DNA of 64,000 bases from Chitinophaga filiformis (GCF_021646545.1 NZ_JAKIRP010000010.1:124001-188000); one strand, 5' to 3'. Shown: positions 25,726-35,249, counted from the first letter of the stretch. A program made the numbers and translations. The notes: generated by a model not told the origin, from the letters alone.

Positions 25726-27459
25726 ATGAAAAACGCAGTATACATACTCTTTTTATTCCTGTTACTTTCTACGGTTGGTAATGCGCAACAAAAGACCTAT
25801 TGCAATCCCATCAATATAGACTACGGCTTCACCCCTATTCCTAATTTTTCTGAAGCAGGCAGGCACCGCGCTACAGCCGATCCTGTTATCACTCTTTTTA
25901 AAGGCGACTACTACCTCTTCTCTACAAACCAATGGGGCTACTGGTGGAGCAGTGACATGTGTAACTGGCACTTTGTACCCAGAAAATTCCTTAAGCCTTA
26001 TCATAAAGTATATGACGAACTCTGCGCACCGGCAGTATTTGTATTAGGAGATACCTTGCTGGTGATCGGCTCTACCTACGAAAAGAATTTTCCCATCTGG
26101 ATGAGCACCAATCCCAGGGTAGACGACTGGAAAGAAGTGGTAGACTCTTTCCGTGCAGGTGCATGGGATCCCTCCTTTTTCCTGGACGATGATAACCGGC
26201 TGTACCTCTATCACGGCTCCAGTAATACCTACCCGCTGTATGGCCAGGAAGTGGACCGGCATACCTTACAGCCCATCGGGGAACGACACGATCTCATTAA
26301 GCTCCACGATGATCAACATGGATGGGAACGTTTCGGTGAATATAACGACAACAACTTTATGCCTCCCTTCATGGAAGGTGCCTGGGTCAACAAGCATAAC
26401 GGCAAATACTACCTGCAATACGGCGCTCCCGGTACTGAGTTCAGCGGCTATGCGGATGGCGTATATATCAGCGATCATCCTTTAGGACCATTTACCTACC
26501 AAACCCATAATCCTTTCAGTTATAAAGCCGGAGGATTTGCCCGCGGCGCAGGACACGGCGCTACCTACCAGGATAAATACCATCACTGGTGGCATGTTTC
26601 CACCATGGTCATCAACGTAAAAAACAATTTTGAAAGAAGGATCGGCATCTGGCCTGCCGGCTTTGACAAAGACGATATCCTTTACTGTAATACCGCTTTC
26701 GGCGATTACCCTTATTACCTGCCGACAGAAAAAGAACAGGGGCATTTCACTGGCTGGATGCTGTTGAACTATCAACGCCCTGTAACTGTATCCTCCACCT
26801 ATGGCGCTTTCTATGCCAATAACGCCGTGGACGAGAGCATAAAGACTTACTGGTGTGCAGCCACCGCCAATGCCGGAGAATGGATACAAACCGACCTGGG
26901 AGCCATATCTACCGTTAACGCCATCCAGATCAACTATGCAGATCAGGATGCAGATATACTCGGCAAACGAACAGACATCTATCACCAATACCGCCTCTGG
27001 CAATCAACCGATGGCAAAAACTGGAAATTACTGGTAGACAAAAGCCGGAATAAAACCGATGTCCCCCACGATTATATAGAACTATCCCAACCTGTCAGGA
27101 CCCGTTTCATAAAACTGGAAAATATCCACATGGCCAATGGTAAATTCGCCATCAGCGGACTCCGTGTATTCGGTAAAGGCACCGGCGCCCCTCCCGCCGG
27201 AATCAGGAATTTTATCGTACTGCGGCAACAATCCGACAAACGGAACGCCTGGCTGAAATGGTACCCCGCAAACGATGCTTATGCCTGTAACATCTACTAT
27301 GGCATCGCGCCCGACAAACTATACACCAGCATCATGGTTTATAATGCTTCGGAATATTATCTGAAGACGCTTGATAAGAATACCACCTACTATTTTTCCA
27401 TTGAACCCATCAATGAGAATGGAGTTGGCCAAAGGAGCCCGGTGATGAAAGTGGAATGA
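25726..27459 (+). CDS. GH43-like glycosidase with F5/8C and FN3 modules
   Basis: A secreted 577-residue enzyme (signal peptide ending GNAQ). Residues 25-340 form a five-bladed propeller with the three GH43 acids in typical contexts: Asp52 (TADPVI), Asp148 (GAWDPSFF) and Glu217 (FMEGAWV). A discoidin/F5-8 type C-like domain follows (about 350-480, AVDESIKTYWCA, WIQTDLG, RFIKLENIH) and then a fibronectin III-like end. GH43 and related clans release arabinose, xylose or galactose from plant polysaccharides. It precedes a GH2 gene in the same direction with 234 bp between, so the two are probably separate transcripts. Exact subfamily cannot be fixed by eye. Confidence 0.82.
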   Translation: MKNAVYILFLFLLLSTVGNAQQKTYCNPINIDYGFTPIPNFSEAGRHRATADPVITLFKGDYYLFSTNQWGYWWSSDMCNWHFVPRKFLKPYHKVYDELCAPAVFVLGDTLLVIGSTYEKNFPIWMSTNPRVDDWKEVVDSFRAGAWDPSFFLDDDNRLYLYHGSSNTYPLYGQEVDRHTLQPIGERHDLIKLHDDQHGWERFGEYNDNNFMPPFMEGAWVNKHNGKYYLQYGAPGTEFSGYADGVYISDHPLGPFTYQTHNPFSYKAGGFARGAGHGATYQDKYHHWWHVSTMVINVKNNFERRIGIWPAGFDKDDILYCNTAFGDYPYYLPTEKEQGHFTGWMLLNYQRPVTVSSTYGAFYANNAVDESIKTYWCAATANAGEWIQTDLGAISTVNAIQINYADQDADILGKRTDIYHQYRLWQSTDGKNWKLLVDKSRNKTDVPHDYIELSQPVRTRFIKLENIHMANGKFAISGLRVFGKGTGAPPAGIRNFIVLRQQSDKRNAWLKWYPANDAYACNIYYGIAPDKLYTSIMVYNASEYYLKTLDKNTTYYFSIEPINENGVGQRSPVMKVE

Positions 27460-27621
27460 TTATCAACGAATTTCCATATCTTTAGCGCAGACAGATCAAG
27501 ACAAAGAAGTTAGCGACCAAAACAATCTCCATCCGAAGAAATACGGCAACACGTTACCATTTTACCAATAAATACTTATTGAATTGTGATACCTCGAAAG
27601 TGATCTTTTATCATCCACAAC

Positions 27622-27633
27622 GTAATCGATTAC
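27622..27633. promoter_or_regulatory. Palindromic operator-like site upstream of the GH2 gene
   Basis: GTAATCGATTAC, identical to 7281-7292. It is 60 bp before the GH2 start, against 57 bp before susC, so both position and sequence are alike. LacI-type architecture; regulator not in the window. Confidence 0.55.
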
Positions 27634-27693
27634 CTGAGATAAACAGCTTATCTAACAACGAAAAAATCAATTAATAACCAATCATTTACAGCA

Positions 27694-30096
27694 ATGAACC
27701 TGTCTAAGACTGCTAGTGTATGTTTTTTGAGTGTCGTGCTTGGTCAAGGCCTGATGGCGCAGACCAACTGGCAAGTCCAGCCCACAACCATCAAGACCCG
27801 TTGGGCGAAGGATGTTTCCCCCACTAACGCTTTACCTGAGTATCCCCGTCCACAAATGGTGAGGGAGAACTGGCAAAACCTGAACGGACTGTGGAATTAT
27901 ACCATTACGCCTAAAGATGCTGCGATGCCTTCCGGCTATCAGGAACAGATCCTCGTTCCCTACCCCCTGGAATCGGCCCTGTCAGGCGTAAAAAAGCCAT
28001 TACAGCCGTCAGAAAACCTCTGGTATAAACGCTCCTTTACCAAACCTGCCCTGAAAGAAGGTGAGCACGTTTTGCTGCACTTCGGCGCGGTCGACTGGCA
28101 AGCTACCGTATATGTGAACGGTAAAGAAACAGGCAGCCATAGCGGCGGTTACCAGGCCTTCTCCCAGGACATTACCGCCGCACTGAAAGATGGCGAGAAC
28201 GAGATCGTAGTAAAGGTATTTGATCCCACCAGCGAAGGCGTCGGCCCTCATGGTAAACAGGTACTTAATCCGGCTAATATCTACTACACTCCCACCTCCG
28301 GTATCTGGCAAACGGTCTGGCTGGAAACAGTGCCCGCTACCTACATCTCCGGACTGGTCATGACACCTGATATTGACAAAGGCGTTCTGAACGTCACCGT
28401 AAATGCCCCTGCTGGCACGAACGTCGAGCTCATTGCCAGCGATGCAGGTACTGAGGTCAGCAAAGTAAAAGGCAAGGCAGGAACAGCCTTAAAACTGCCT
28501 GTAAAGAACGCGAAGCTGTGGTCACCTTCGAATCCTTTCCTGTATGACCTGACCGTAAAACTCACCAAAGGCGGTCAGACGATAGACCAGGTAAAGAGCT
28601 ACTTCGGTATGCGTAAAATCGCCATCCAGAAAGATGAAAAAGGTGTTGACCGCATCTTCCTCAACAACCGGGCTTACTTCAACCTCGGTACCTTAGACCA
28701 GGGCTTCTGGCCCGATGGTCTGTATACCGCCCCTACAGACAATGCGTTAAAATTCGACATAGAAGCCATCAAAGCGATGGGCTTTAACACCATCCGCAAA
28801 CACATCAAGGTAGAGCCTGCCCGTTGGTACTACCACGCAGACAAACTGGGCATGCTGGTATGGCAGGATTTCGTGAATCCCAACCAGGGATTACCGGAAG
28901 GCGCCAAAGCAGCCTACGAGAAAGAAGTAAAAGAAACGCTCGGACAACTGCACAATAGCCCCGCTATCACCACCTGGGTGATCTTCAATGAGAAATGGGG
29001 TGTGTACGACCAGCAGCGTATCACCGAATGGGTAAAAGCCGCTGACCCTTCCCGTATTGTAAATGGTCACTCCGGCGAAATGCTCTATGTGAATGAACAG
29101 CTCCGCAGTCCGTCTCCCAATGCCTGGGTAAGTGCCGACATGACTGACGTTCACTCCTACCCCGACCCGATGAATGCTCCAGCGGAACCAGGCAAGGCAA
29201 GAGTACTCGGCGAATTTGGCGGTATCGGCGTATTCATTCCGGACCACCAGTGGAATACCAGCAGCGCGTGGGGCTATATCCAGGAAAAAGCGGCCGGTCT
29301 TGCCACCAAATACACCATCATGAATCAGCACCTGAAACTGCTGGAAGTAGAAGGACTGTCAGGCTCTATCTATACCCAGCCCTTTGATGTGGAAGGCGAA
29401 CAGAACGGTCTGCTAACGTACGACCGGGAAGTGGTCAAGATCCCGTTCGACCAGATGCGTAAGATCCATTCCCAGCTGAATCCAGATCTGGGCACCATTC
29501 CACAGGTGACGGCCAAAAATGCCGATCTCACCGATCCCGGCGAAGTGTATAGCAAAATGCTGCAGGACTTCATCAACGGCCGCCGTGATGCCGAATTCCT
29601 CTTCAAAATGGCGATGATGGCTCAACAGGCCGGCGATAAGAACGGCGCCAACATAGCAGGCGGAGCCTATATAGGTACCTTACAGGCCCCTTACACACCT
29701 GAACAGCTGGCGCTTATCCTCCAGTTCACCTCCAGCACAAAAGATAAAGGATTCAGCGTCTTACAGGAACAATTACAATCCAGCAACTCCAAACTGGAAA
29801 AAAGACCTGTTACCGTTAAGCTGATGAATATTGTATTCAAAGATGTGATCGACCCGGTACTGCAGAAAAGCGGAGATACCCCCGACTGGAACGCAATCGC
29901 CAATAGCATCAAACCTTATGGCGAACCAGGTGAAGAGATTTTCCTGAGAGCGAAAACAGTATACACCTTCAACAAACAGGATTGGTCAAATTACGCCTCC
30001 GTAGCAAATACCTACCTGGAGAAATACGGCCAGAATATCCCTGAACAGGAACGGAACATGTTCCGTCAGGCTATCGACAACAACAAAAACCAATAA
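27694..30096 (+). CDS. GH2-family glycoside hydrolase
   Basis: An 800-residue secreted enzyme (signal ends GLMAQ). Domain order is the jelly-roll sugar-binding domain (about 40-215), an immunoglobulin-like domain (215-315), a TIM barrel (315-610) and a helical C-terminal part. The acid/base is Glu433 in WVIFNEKWG and the likely nucleophile Glu507 in VLGEFGGIG, matching the GH2 pattern. Members act as beta-galactosidases, beta-glucuronidases or beta-mannosidases; the specificity cannot be told. The 190-residue C-terminal helical extension after the barrel is not typical of the classic enzymes. The upstream GTAATCGATTAC palindrome suggests co-regulation with the SusCD operon at 7223. Confidence 0.9.
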   Translation: MNLSKTASVCFLSVVLGQGLMAQTNWQVQPTTIKTRWAKDVSPTNALPEYPRPQMVRENWQNLNGLWNYTITPKDAAMPSGYQEQILVPYPLESALSGVKKPLQPSENLWYKRSFTKPALKEGEHVLLHFGAVDWQATVYVNGKETGSHSGGYQAFSQDITAALKDGENEIVVKVFDPTSEGVGPHGKQVLNPANIYYTPTSGIWQTVWLETVPATYISGLVMTPDIDKGVLNVTVNAPAGTNVELIASDAGTEVSKVKGKAGTALKLPVKNAKLWSPSNPFLYDLTVKLTKGGQTIDQVKSYFGMRKIAIQKDEKGVDRIFLNNRAYFNLGTLDQGFWPDGLYTAPTDNALKFDIEAIKAMGFNTIRKHIKVEPARWYYHADKLGMLVWQDFVNPNQGLPEGAKAAYEKEVKETLGQLHNSPAITTWVIFNEKWGVYDQQRITEWVKAADPSRIVNGHSGEMLYVNEQLRSPSPNAWVSADMTDVHSYPDPMNAPAEPGKARVLGEFGGIGVFIPDHQWNTSSAWGYIQEKAAGLATKYTIMNQHLKLLEVEGLSGSIYTQPFDVEGEQNGLLTYDREVVKIPFDQMRKIHSQLNPDLGTIPQVTAKNADLTDPGEVYSKMLQDFINGRRDAEFLFKMAMMAQQAGDKNGANIAGGAYIGTLQAPYTPEQLALILQFTSSTKDKGFSVLQEQLQSSNSKLEKRPVTVKLMNIVFKDVIDPVLQKSGDTPDWNAIANSIKPYGEPGEEIFLRAKTVYTFNKQDWSNYASVANTYLEKYGQNIPEQERNMFRQAIDNNKNQ

Positions 30097-30109
30097 CCAT
30101 CATCCTATA

Positions 30110-30151
30110 GTGAATACAGGTAATACATCACCAAAAATTACCTGTATTCAC
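30110..30151 (+). terminator. Hairpin after the GH2 gene
   Basis: A perfect 15-bp inverted repeat (30110-30124 with 30137-30151) with a 12-nt loop, 13 bases after the GH2 stop. The trailing T run is short. Confidence 0.65.
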
Positions 30152-30301
30152 ATTTCCGCATACTCCTGCCATTATCGATCGTAGCCCTTCCCCTATCCTT
30201 CATTCTCCTCACGAAGCCGCCTTACGTTGTCATTAATGCCCTTAATCGCGTTATAAAGTCGGTTCGCTGCCCGAATTATGACAGCCAGCAATCTCCATAT
30301 G

Positions 30302-30408
30302 ACCAGGATGTAACTAGCATATGACTAGCATTATCCTCCGATTATCTTCCGATTTGATCGGAGGATTATCGGAAGTTAATCCTAGTCATATGCTAGTTAC
30401 ATCCTGGT
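30302..30408. repeat. Nested long palindrome A
   Basis: Outer arms of 27 bp (30302-30328 and 30382-30408) are exact reverse complements. Inside, two different stems compete: ATCCTCCGAT (30333-30342) with ATCGGAGGAT (30357-30366), and CTTCCGAT (30346-30353) with ATCGGAAG (30368-30375); they overlap topologically, so the core could switch. There is no gene within. It is the first of three long palindromes in this gap. Confidence 0.85.
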
Positions 30409-30428
30409 TACATGCTGGTTACATCCTG
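30396..30428. repeat. Three tandem 11-bp repeats
   Basis: GTTACATCCTG, GTTACATGCTG, GTTACATCCTG run head to tail from 30396 to 30428, starting inside the right arm of palindrome A. The unit (about one helical turn) also occurs inverted within the left arm. Confidence 0.85.
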
Positions 30429-30676
30429 ATCATATACTAGTTATATGTAAATTGTATAACACTTGGATACGCATGCAACCATAAATAGAAAACATGGTTT
30501 ACAAATTATTTCGGGGAATTGTGTTGATTTATATTTCTGCCCCGGGTCGCATTCCGGCGGCAGAAAACACAAGGCGCTATCGCTGCTTATCACCGCGATA
30601 GACCTTCACAACTTGTATATGACCAGGATTTTCCTCCGTCCAGTTCAACACCGGATTTTTACCTACCTGCAATCCG

Positions 30677-30771
30677 GTAGAGATTCGGTTGAGATTCGCT
30701 TATCCTCCCTTAATCTTCCCTTTAAAAGGGAGGATTAAGGGAGGATAAGCGAATCTCAACCGGATCTCTAC
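30677..30771. repeat. 95-bp near-perfect palindrome B
   Basis: Bases 30686-30722 pair with 30726-30762 (37 bp, one mismatch) and, after one further mismatch, 30677-30684 pair with 30764-30771. The centre is TTTAAA, so there is practically no loop. No ORF is inside. Such structures are normally unstable, so its persistence is notable. Confidence 0.9.
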
Positions 30772-30796
30772 TATATCCGAAGCCTAAATAATAACT

Positions 30797-30877
30797 AAGG
30801 CTGCCTCATAACAGATGAAGTGCCCCCCAGAAAGCTGGAAGCTTTAGGGAGCATTTCATCTGTTATGGAACAGCCTT
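30797..30877. repeat. Palindrome C with internal hairpin
   Basis: Arms 30797-30823 and 30851-30877 match over 27 bp with four mismatches, and enclose a second small hairpin (AAAGCT/AGCTTT). It lies 60 bp from the 3' end of the DUF1349 gene on the opposite strand and could end its transcript, although the T-tract is poor. Confidence 0.75.
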
Positions 30878-30935
30878 CCAATTACTTGACAGGATTATCC
30901 CTGCATCTGAAGTTGTATTATTTTTTTCTCACATA

Positions 30936-31544
30936 CTACTCAACAGCCTTCACTTCAAAATTCTCATACGTCACATCGAAGCTCTGCTTACCAGGAGCAG
31001 CAGCTACAATCCCAATTCCTGCCTTTACATTTGGCGGGAAGTAAGCTAAACGCAGCATATCATATTTCACCCCATCAAAGGAATATTTTATCTCCACATA
31101 ATCGCCTTTCCTTAAAAGCTTCAGCCAGATGGAAGCGGGACTATCATGTCTTGGCACTACTGACCAATCGGACACTTCGCGGGTCACCACAGCGCTGACA
31201 TTCTGTACGCCATCCACATATTCTATCCCGGTTTTGATCCAGTTTTTCTCATCGATACGCACCATCAGACCGGCCTGGTGAAAGAGTTCTTTGTAATGAC
31301 CGCTGATCTTCACGCTGGCTTCAAAGTTACCGGTCATTTCTTTGTAGTAAAAAGGACCATTATCGCGGATAAAGCCATAATGTGTTACACGCCAGAAATC
31401 TGTATTGGGTTCAATGGTACAGGTCAGTTTCTTTTCATCGCCTGACCATTTTTTGGGTTCGTTATTCCACTTCATCTGATTATTTTGAGCATATAAAAAT
31501 GTTGATGACAAAACAGCACTAAGAATGAATACTAATGTTTTCAT
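30936..31544 (-). CDS. Secreted DUF1349 (concanavalin-like) protein
   Basis: A 202-residue protein with a signal peptide (FLYAQ). The mature part matches DUF1349, a concanavalin A-like lectin/glucanase fold: TDFWRVTHYGFIRDNGPFYY, FHQAGLMVRIDEKNWIKTGIEY and AGIGIVAAAPG. The family has no established reaction; some members are annotated as enolase regulators by old homology. It may bind or trim glycans. It is isolated between repeat-rich gaps, with no partner gene. Confidence 0.85.
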   Translation of the reverse strand: MKTLVFILSAVLSSTFLYAQNNQMKWNNEPKKWSGDEKKLTCTIEPNTDFWRVTHYGFIRDNGPFYYKEMTGNFEASVKISGHYKELFHQAGLMVRIDEKNWIKTGIEYVDGVQNVSAVVTREVSDWSVVPRHDSPASIWLKLLRKGDYVEIKYSFDGVKYDMLRLAYFPPNVKAGIGIVAAAPGKQSFDVTYENFEVKAVE

Positions 31545-31740
31545 GAAATATTTTATAGGTTATAAAAATGACCGGATTACGGGTTACATCATTGCAAAGT
31601 ATTCAAATTTGCAATAAGTACAAAGGGAAGAATTATAACGAAGAAAAGAAGGAGTACACGATTGATACAGGCCAATATACATGCATGAACACATATCTAC
31701 AGCAACTCCCTAACCCAATTGGGAGGCAATAGCAGCAAGC

Positions 31741-31883
31741 GGTTTCAGGAGGAATGCCGGGCCTTCGGCTCTTTGGGCATACGATTGATAACGCCTGATA
31801 GACATTCCCAATCCACACGATTGACAAAGCCTAATCGCCATCCAATGCCCGGAGAGGCGCCGACCGGCATCCTACCTGAAACC
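31741..31883. repeat. Dispersed hairpin repeat, copy 1
   Basis: A 143-bp element beginning GGTTTCAG and ending CTGAAACC. About 30 bases at each end pair imperfectly; the left arm contains GGGCCTTCGGCTCT, the right arm GAGAGGCGCCGAC. The same layout occurs at 49572-49710 (139 bp). The surrounding gap 31545-32045 has no credible gene, only this element and the terminator near 31979. Confidence 0.75.
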
Positions 31884-31978
31884 GTGCAGACGCTATTCCG
31901 TCACATTCAAACAACACTCCGCAATAACACACAACCCAACCGGAAGGTAGCAGCAGCAATATCGCCCCTTCGGCGCAT

Positions 31979-32017
31979 AAAAAAAAGCTGGCAAGCATAC
32001 CGAAGTAGCTTACCAGC
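31979..32017 (-). terminator. Terminator of the DUF4846 gene
   Basis: Minus strand: GCTGGTAAGC, an 11-nt loop, GCTTGCCAGC (one G-U pair), then eight T. It lies 28 bases after the DUF4846 stop. Confidence 0.88.
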
Positions 32018-32045
32018 GTCGCATGGTATAGGGAATCGACAATCT

Positions 32046-32882
32046 TTATCTGAACCGCCTCAACTCCTCCCATTTAAAAATCCATTCAGGCGTAGCCAGC
32101 AATTTACCATCACCAGCCACATACCATGGATGAGAAGAATGAACCGGATTCTTTAATATATGTATATCCTGCGCAGGCATATAACTCTGCGCTAAAAGAA
32201 ACACCTTCTGCCCTGCAGCATTCACCGCCATATCCATCACCAGCACTGCATGCCCCGGAGAACCACCACGAATAAACACATCCCCGGCCTGTATATCCGC
32301 CGGTGTAGCAACAGATACAAGTTCTTTACTCAACGATAAAGTTCCCGCATAAGAAAACACTGTCTGTAAATACTGATTAAAGCACTCCCTGCCCTGACAA
32401 GCCACACTGGTCTGCTGCCGCTGCAAACGCCCGTTCTTAACAGGAAACCGGTATCCCTTCATCCAGCTGTTATAATCCATCAGCGTTCCATCAGTCGCAT
32501 GAAACGCTATCTGTGTATATCGCTCAGAAGCATACTTATATTCTGCATATAACCTGATCACAGCATCCGCACATTGCTGAAGGTCTTTCTTTCCAACAGA
32601 GACATCCAGTACAGCAAACTGCGCTGACTGATTCGGCTTTATTTTACCGTTATAGAGGTATACGGTGTTATTGGTCTTTAAATGTACTCCCCGCAACCAC
32701 GCTCCAAATGATCCCGCCGCCAGTGACACCCGTTTATATCCCGCTGGCAAAGGTATCTGCCCGACAGTTTCATAACGCGCAGCAGGTCGCAGGTGCAGGC
32801 TTCTGGCTTCAAGGTAATGCCAGAACAGAAGGAACGCTCCGCTAACAAACATGACCATTGAGGTCCATGAGAAGTACTTCAA
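32046..32882 (-). CDS. DUF4846 protein, membrane-anchored
   Basis: A 278-residue protein with one N-terminal hydrophobic segment (about 6-24), then a domain matching DUF4846: SFGAWLRGVHLK, DLQQCADAVIRLYAEY, and GDVFIRGGSPGHAVLVMDMA. The GSPGHAV motif and conserved cysteines resemble NlpC/P60-like or amidase folds but no enzymatic proof exists. It is divergent from the metallophosphoesterase at 33135. In the 252 bp between them a plus-strand TAAATTTG (32949-32956) is the only promoter-like box I found. Confidence 0.85.
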   Translation of the reverse strand: MKYFSWTSMVMFVSGAFLLFWHYLEARSLHLRPAARYETVGQIPLPAGYKRVSLAAGSFGAWLRGVHLKTNNTVYLYNGKIKPNQSAQFAVLDVSVGKKDLQQCADAVIRLYAEYKYASERYTQIAFHATDGTLMDYNSWMKGYRFPVKNGRLQRQQTSVACQGRECFNQYLQTVFSYAGTLSLSKELVSVATPADIQAGDVFIRGGSPGHAVLVMDMAVNAAGQKVFLLAQSYMPAQDIHILKNPVHSSHPWYVAGDGKLLATPEWIFKWEELRRFR

Positions 32883-33134
32883 TTCGACAAATTTCTATAA
32901 TGATGCAAGAAATAAAAAGATTCCATAAGACCGTGTTAAATTTTTACATAAATTTGTTCAGGCCACGTAGAAACTTCATCTTAGTGCTGCCATACCGGTA
33001 ATTGCAACCCACGACTTCCTGAGACATATAGCCACAGTTTACTAATATCATATGAATAAGGCCTACTTGTTCGTACGACGCTTTACGCACTTTTCGATCG
33101 TAAACACATTTAATCATTTCCTAAAACCCACTTT

Positions 33135-35183
33135 ATGTCTCTGCAAAACTTTGTACGGGTACACAATGCCACTCTGTCCTTCTGGCAATCAGTGGTATCA
33201 CAACGCGTGCGCCAACAATTGGAGCTGACCGGCGCTAAGGTTAGCCATAATCTACTACTCAAACATCCGGCAATCGCCGCAACCGCACAACATGTTAAAC
33301 TAACGGCTAAGGGAACTCCTCCTGGTCCGGACACCTTAGACCTTACTGATCCTGACCAGCAGATGGTATATCTCTCCCATTTGGCCTACGAAAAAGCACT
33401 GTGCCTGGTAGAAAGCGATGTGCAAAGAGCCGGGGCGTTCGATACGGAATACCGTAAGTACAGCGACAAGGATATCATTGGCTTCGCCTCCTGCGTTACT
33501 ACTTTCGCGGAGTACTACCTGAAATACGCAGGTGTCTTCGCTTACAACGACTGGAAAGAATTAGGGGAAGATATCTCTACCTACGGCGTTATCAATGAAA
33601 ATGATAACGGCAATGGTTTTTCCCTTCCTTCTGATGCAAGGGTAGCCATCATTGGCGACTGGGGTACCGGACTGGCAGACGCACAGGCTTTGCTGGTAGA
33701 CATCATCGAACGGCATAATCCGCATTGTATCATTCACCTGGGTGATATCTATTATTCCGGTACACCTGAAGAATGTGTCAACAATTTCTCCGCTATCATT
33801 AAAAACGCTTTTGACATCGCTGAAAAGGATCCTGTCCCTGTTTTCACCATTCCCGGCAACCATGATTATTACTCACTGGGCTGGGGCTATTACAGCATGG
33901 TATATGGCCTGAACAGCGAGATCGGAACAGCTGCTTTTCAACCAGCCAGTTACTTCTGTCTCCGTACAGAAGACGGCGGATGGCAGTTCCTCGGAATGGA
34001 TACCGGTTATAATGATAGTGACCCTGCCGATCAGGCAGACCCGTTCTATGCAGGCCCCTGGCTGCAACCTAATGAGATAGAATGGCACCAGGATAAACTG
34101 AACAACTTTGCAGGAGCTACTATCCTGCTTTCACACCACCAGCTGTTCTCCAGCAATGCCAAGATCAACGGAGCCTGGTCTGACTTCAGCGCATTGCCTT
34201 CACAGAATCCTTATCTCTACCAGACCTTCCTCCCCTATTTTTCAAAGATAGCTGCCTGGATCTGGGGACATGAACACAACTTTGTGATGTTTGAAAATGA
34301 CCTGCTGGGACTCTCCAAAGGACGGCTACTGGGTTGCAGTGCATTCGAAGAACTGACCTCTTCCGATCCTTATGCGATCAACTATCCGGACATCAAAAAT
34401 TTCATTGATCCGGAAACAGGCAATATGATTCAACTCTCCACTAATGCTGATCTGAATGGTGTGACTTACTACAATCACGCTTACGCGGTCATTGACTTCA
34501 GTGGCAGAACAAATCCTACCGATCCGGTTACAACTACTTATTACGAGTACCCTTCCTGGGGAGACAATCCTCCGGACAATCCTGAAGCTACTCAGTTGTA
34601 CCAGGAACAGTATAGCCTTCCTGCGGTATCAGAGGTACAGGTACCTTACCTTGCCAATACTTACCTCCTCTCCCAGGACGGACAGTTCATCGGGCCGGAG
34701 TATAAAGACTATCCATATATGAGTAATGATACACCGGTAGCACAGCAGTTCTATCCTGTGGTTGTCACATCTGGCAACTATCTGACGCATGGAGATAAGT
34801 TGCGCATACTTACTACAGACAGCAGTGTAGGCGACAAAAATCAGCTGGGCGCCTTCACCAGAAAGTCGCTGTATTATGATGATGACAACAACGATAAAAC
34901 AGCATGGTATGTGTACAAACGGGATACTTCCAATGGAATGGATATTCATTACGGCGATGAAGTATATTTTGTCAATGCAGACTGGAACCAATGGATGCTG
35001 CCTTATGATAGTGTCGGGCTCAGTGTACTGTACCTGACTACGGAGGAAAATGCTAATTATTACTGGAGCATCACACTGCCACAGAACAGTGCTTTGGAAG
35101 GTATTACGGCAATACCGAAAAAGAGCCCTTATCGAAAGAAACACCTGCCGTTTATGAAGCAGGAAAAGAATGTTATTGTGTAA
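33135..35183 (+). CDS. Calcineurin-like metallophosphoesterase
   Basis: A 682-residue protein without a signal peptide. The five metal-binding motifs of the calcineurin superfamily are all present: GDWG (about 174), LGDIYYSG (about 202), GNHD (about 240), SHHQ (about 332) and GHEH (about 377). The order and the Tyr after GD resemble purple acid phosphatase-like enzymes. About 150 residues precede and 250 follow the catalytic domain; the C-terminal part, with Tyr/Asp-rich beta segments, could be a lectin-like module. Substrate unknown. It ends at a bidirectional terminator. Confidence 0.88.
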   Translation: MSLQNFVRVHNATLSFWQSVVSQRVRQQLELTGAKVSHNLLLKHPAIAATAQHVKLTAKGTPPGPDTLDLTDPDQQMVYLSHLAYEKALCLVESDVQRAGAFDTEYRKYSDKDIIGFASCVTTFAEYYLKYAGVFAYNDWKELGEDISTYGVINENDNGNGFSLPSDARVAIIGDWGTGLADAQALLVDIIERHNPHCIIHLGDIYYSGTPEECVNNFSAIIKNAFDIAEKDPVPVFTIPGNHDYYSLGWGYYSMVYGLNSEIGTAAFQPASYFCLRTEDGGWQFLGMDTGYNDSDPADQADPFYAGPWLQPNEIEWHQDKLNNFAGATILLSHHQLFSSNAKINGAWSDFSALPSQNPYLYQTFLPYFSKIAAWIWGHEHNFVMFENDLLGLSKGRLLGCSAFEELTSSDPYAINYPDIKNFIDPETGNMIQLSTNADLNGVTYYNHAYAVIDFSGRTNPTDPVTTTYYEYPSWGDNPPDNPEATQLYQEQYSLPAVSEVQVPYLANTYLLSQDGQFIGPEYKDYPYMSNDTPVAQQFYPVVVTSGNYLTHGDKLRILTTDSSVGDKNQLGAFTRKSLYYDDDNNDKTAWYVYKRDTSNGMDIHYGDEVYFVNADWNQWMLPYDSVGLSVLYLTTEENANYYWSITLPQNSALEGITAIPKKSPYRKKHLPFMKQEKNVIV

Positions 35184-35199
35184 AACACAAATAACATTA

Positions 35200-35249
35200 T
35201 ATAAAGAAAAGAGACTGCCCATCAGTATGAGCAGTCTCTTTTCTTTATA
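35200..35249. terminator. Bidirectional terminator
   Basis: A perfect 19-bp inverted repeat (35200-35218 with 35231-35249) with A and T runs on either side, placed exactly between the convergent metallophosphoesterase and Suppressor-of-fused genes. Confidence 0.92.

Noticed and set aside
30463-30738. Open frame of 91 codons between the palindromes
   Set aside because: It ends inside palindrome B and shows no protein family; probably chance.
31719-32156. Open frame of about 145 codons on the plus strand
   Set aside because: It runs through the hairpin repeat and the terminator and into the reverse strand of the DUF4846 gene; composition is Pro/Arg-rich and not protein-like.
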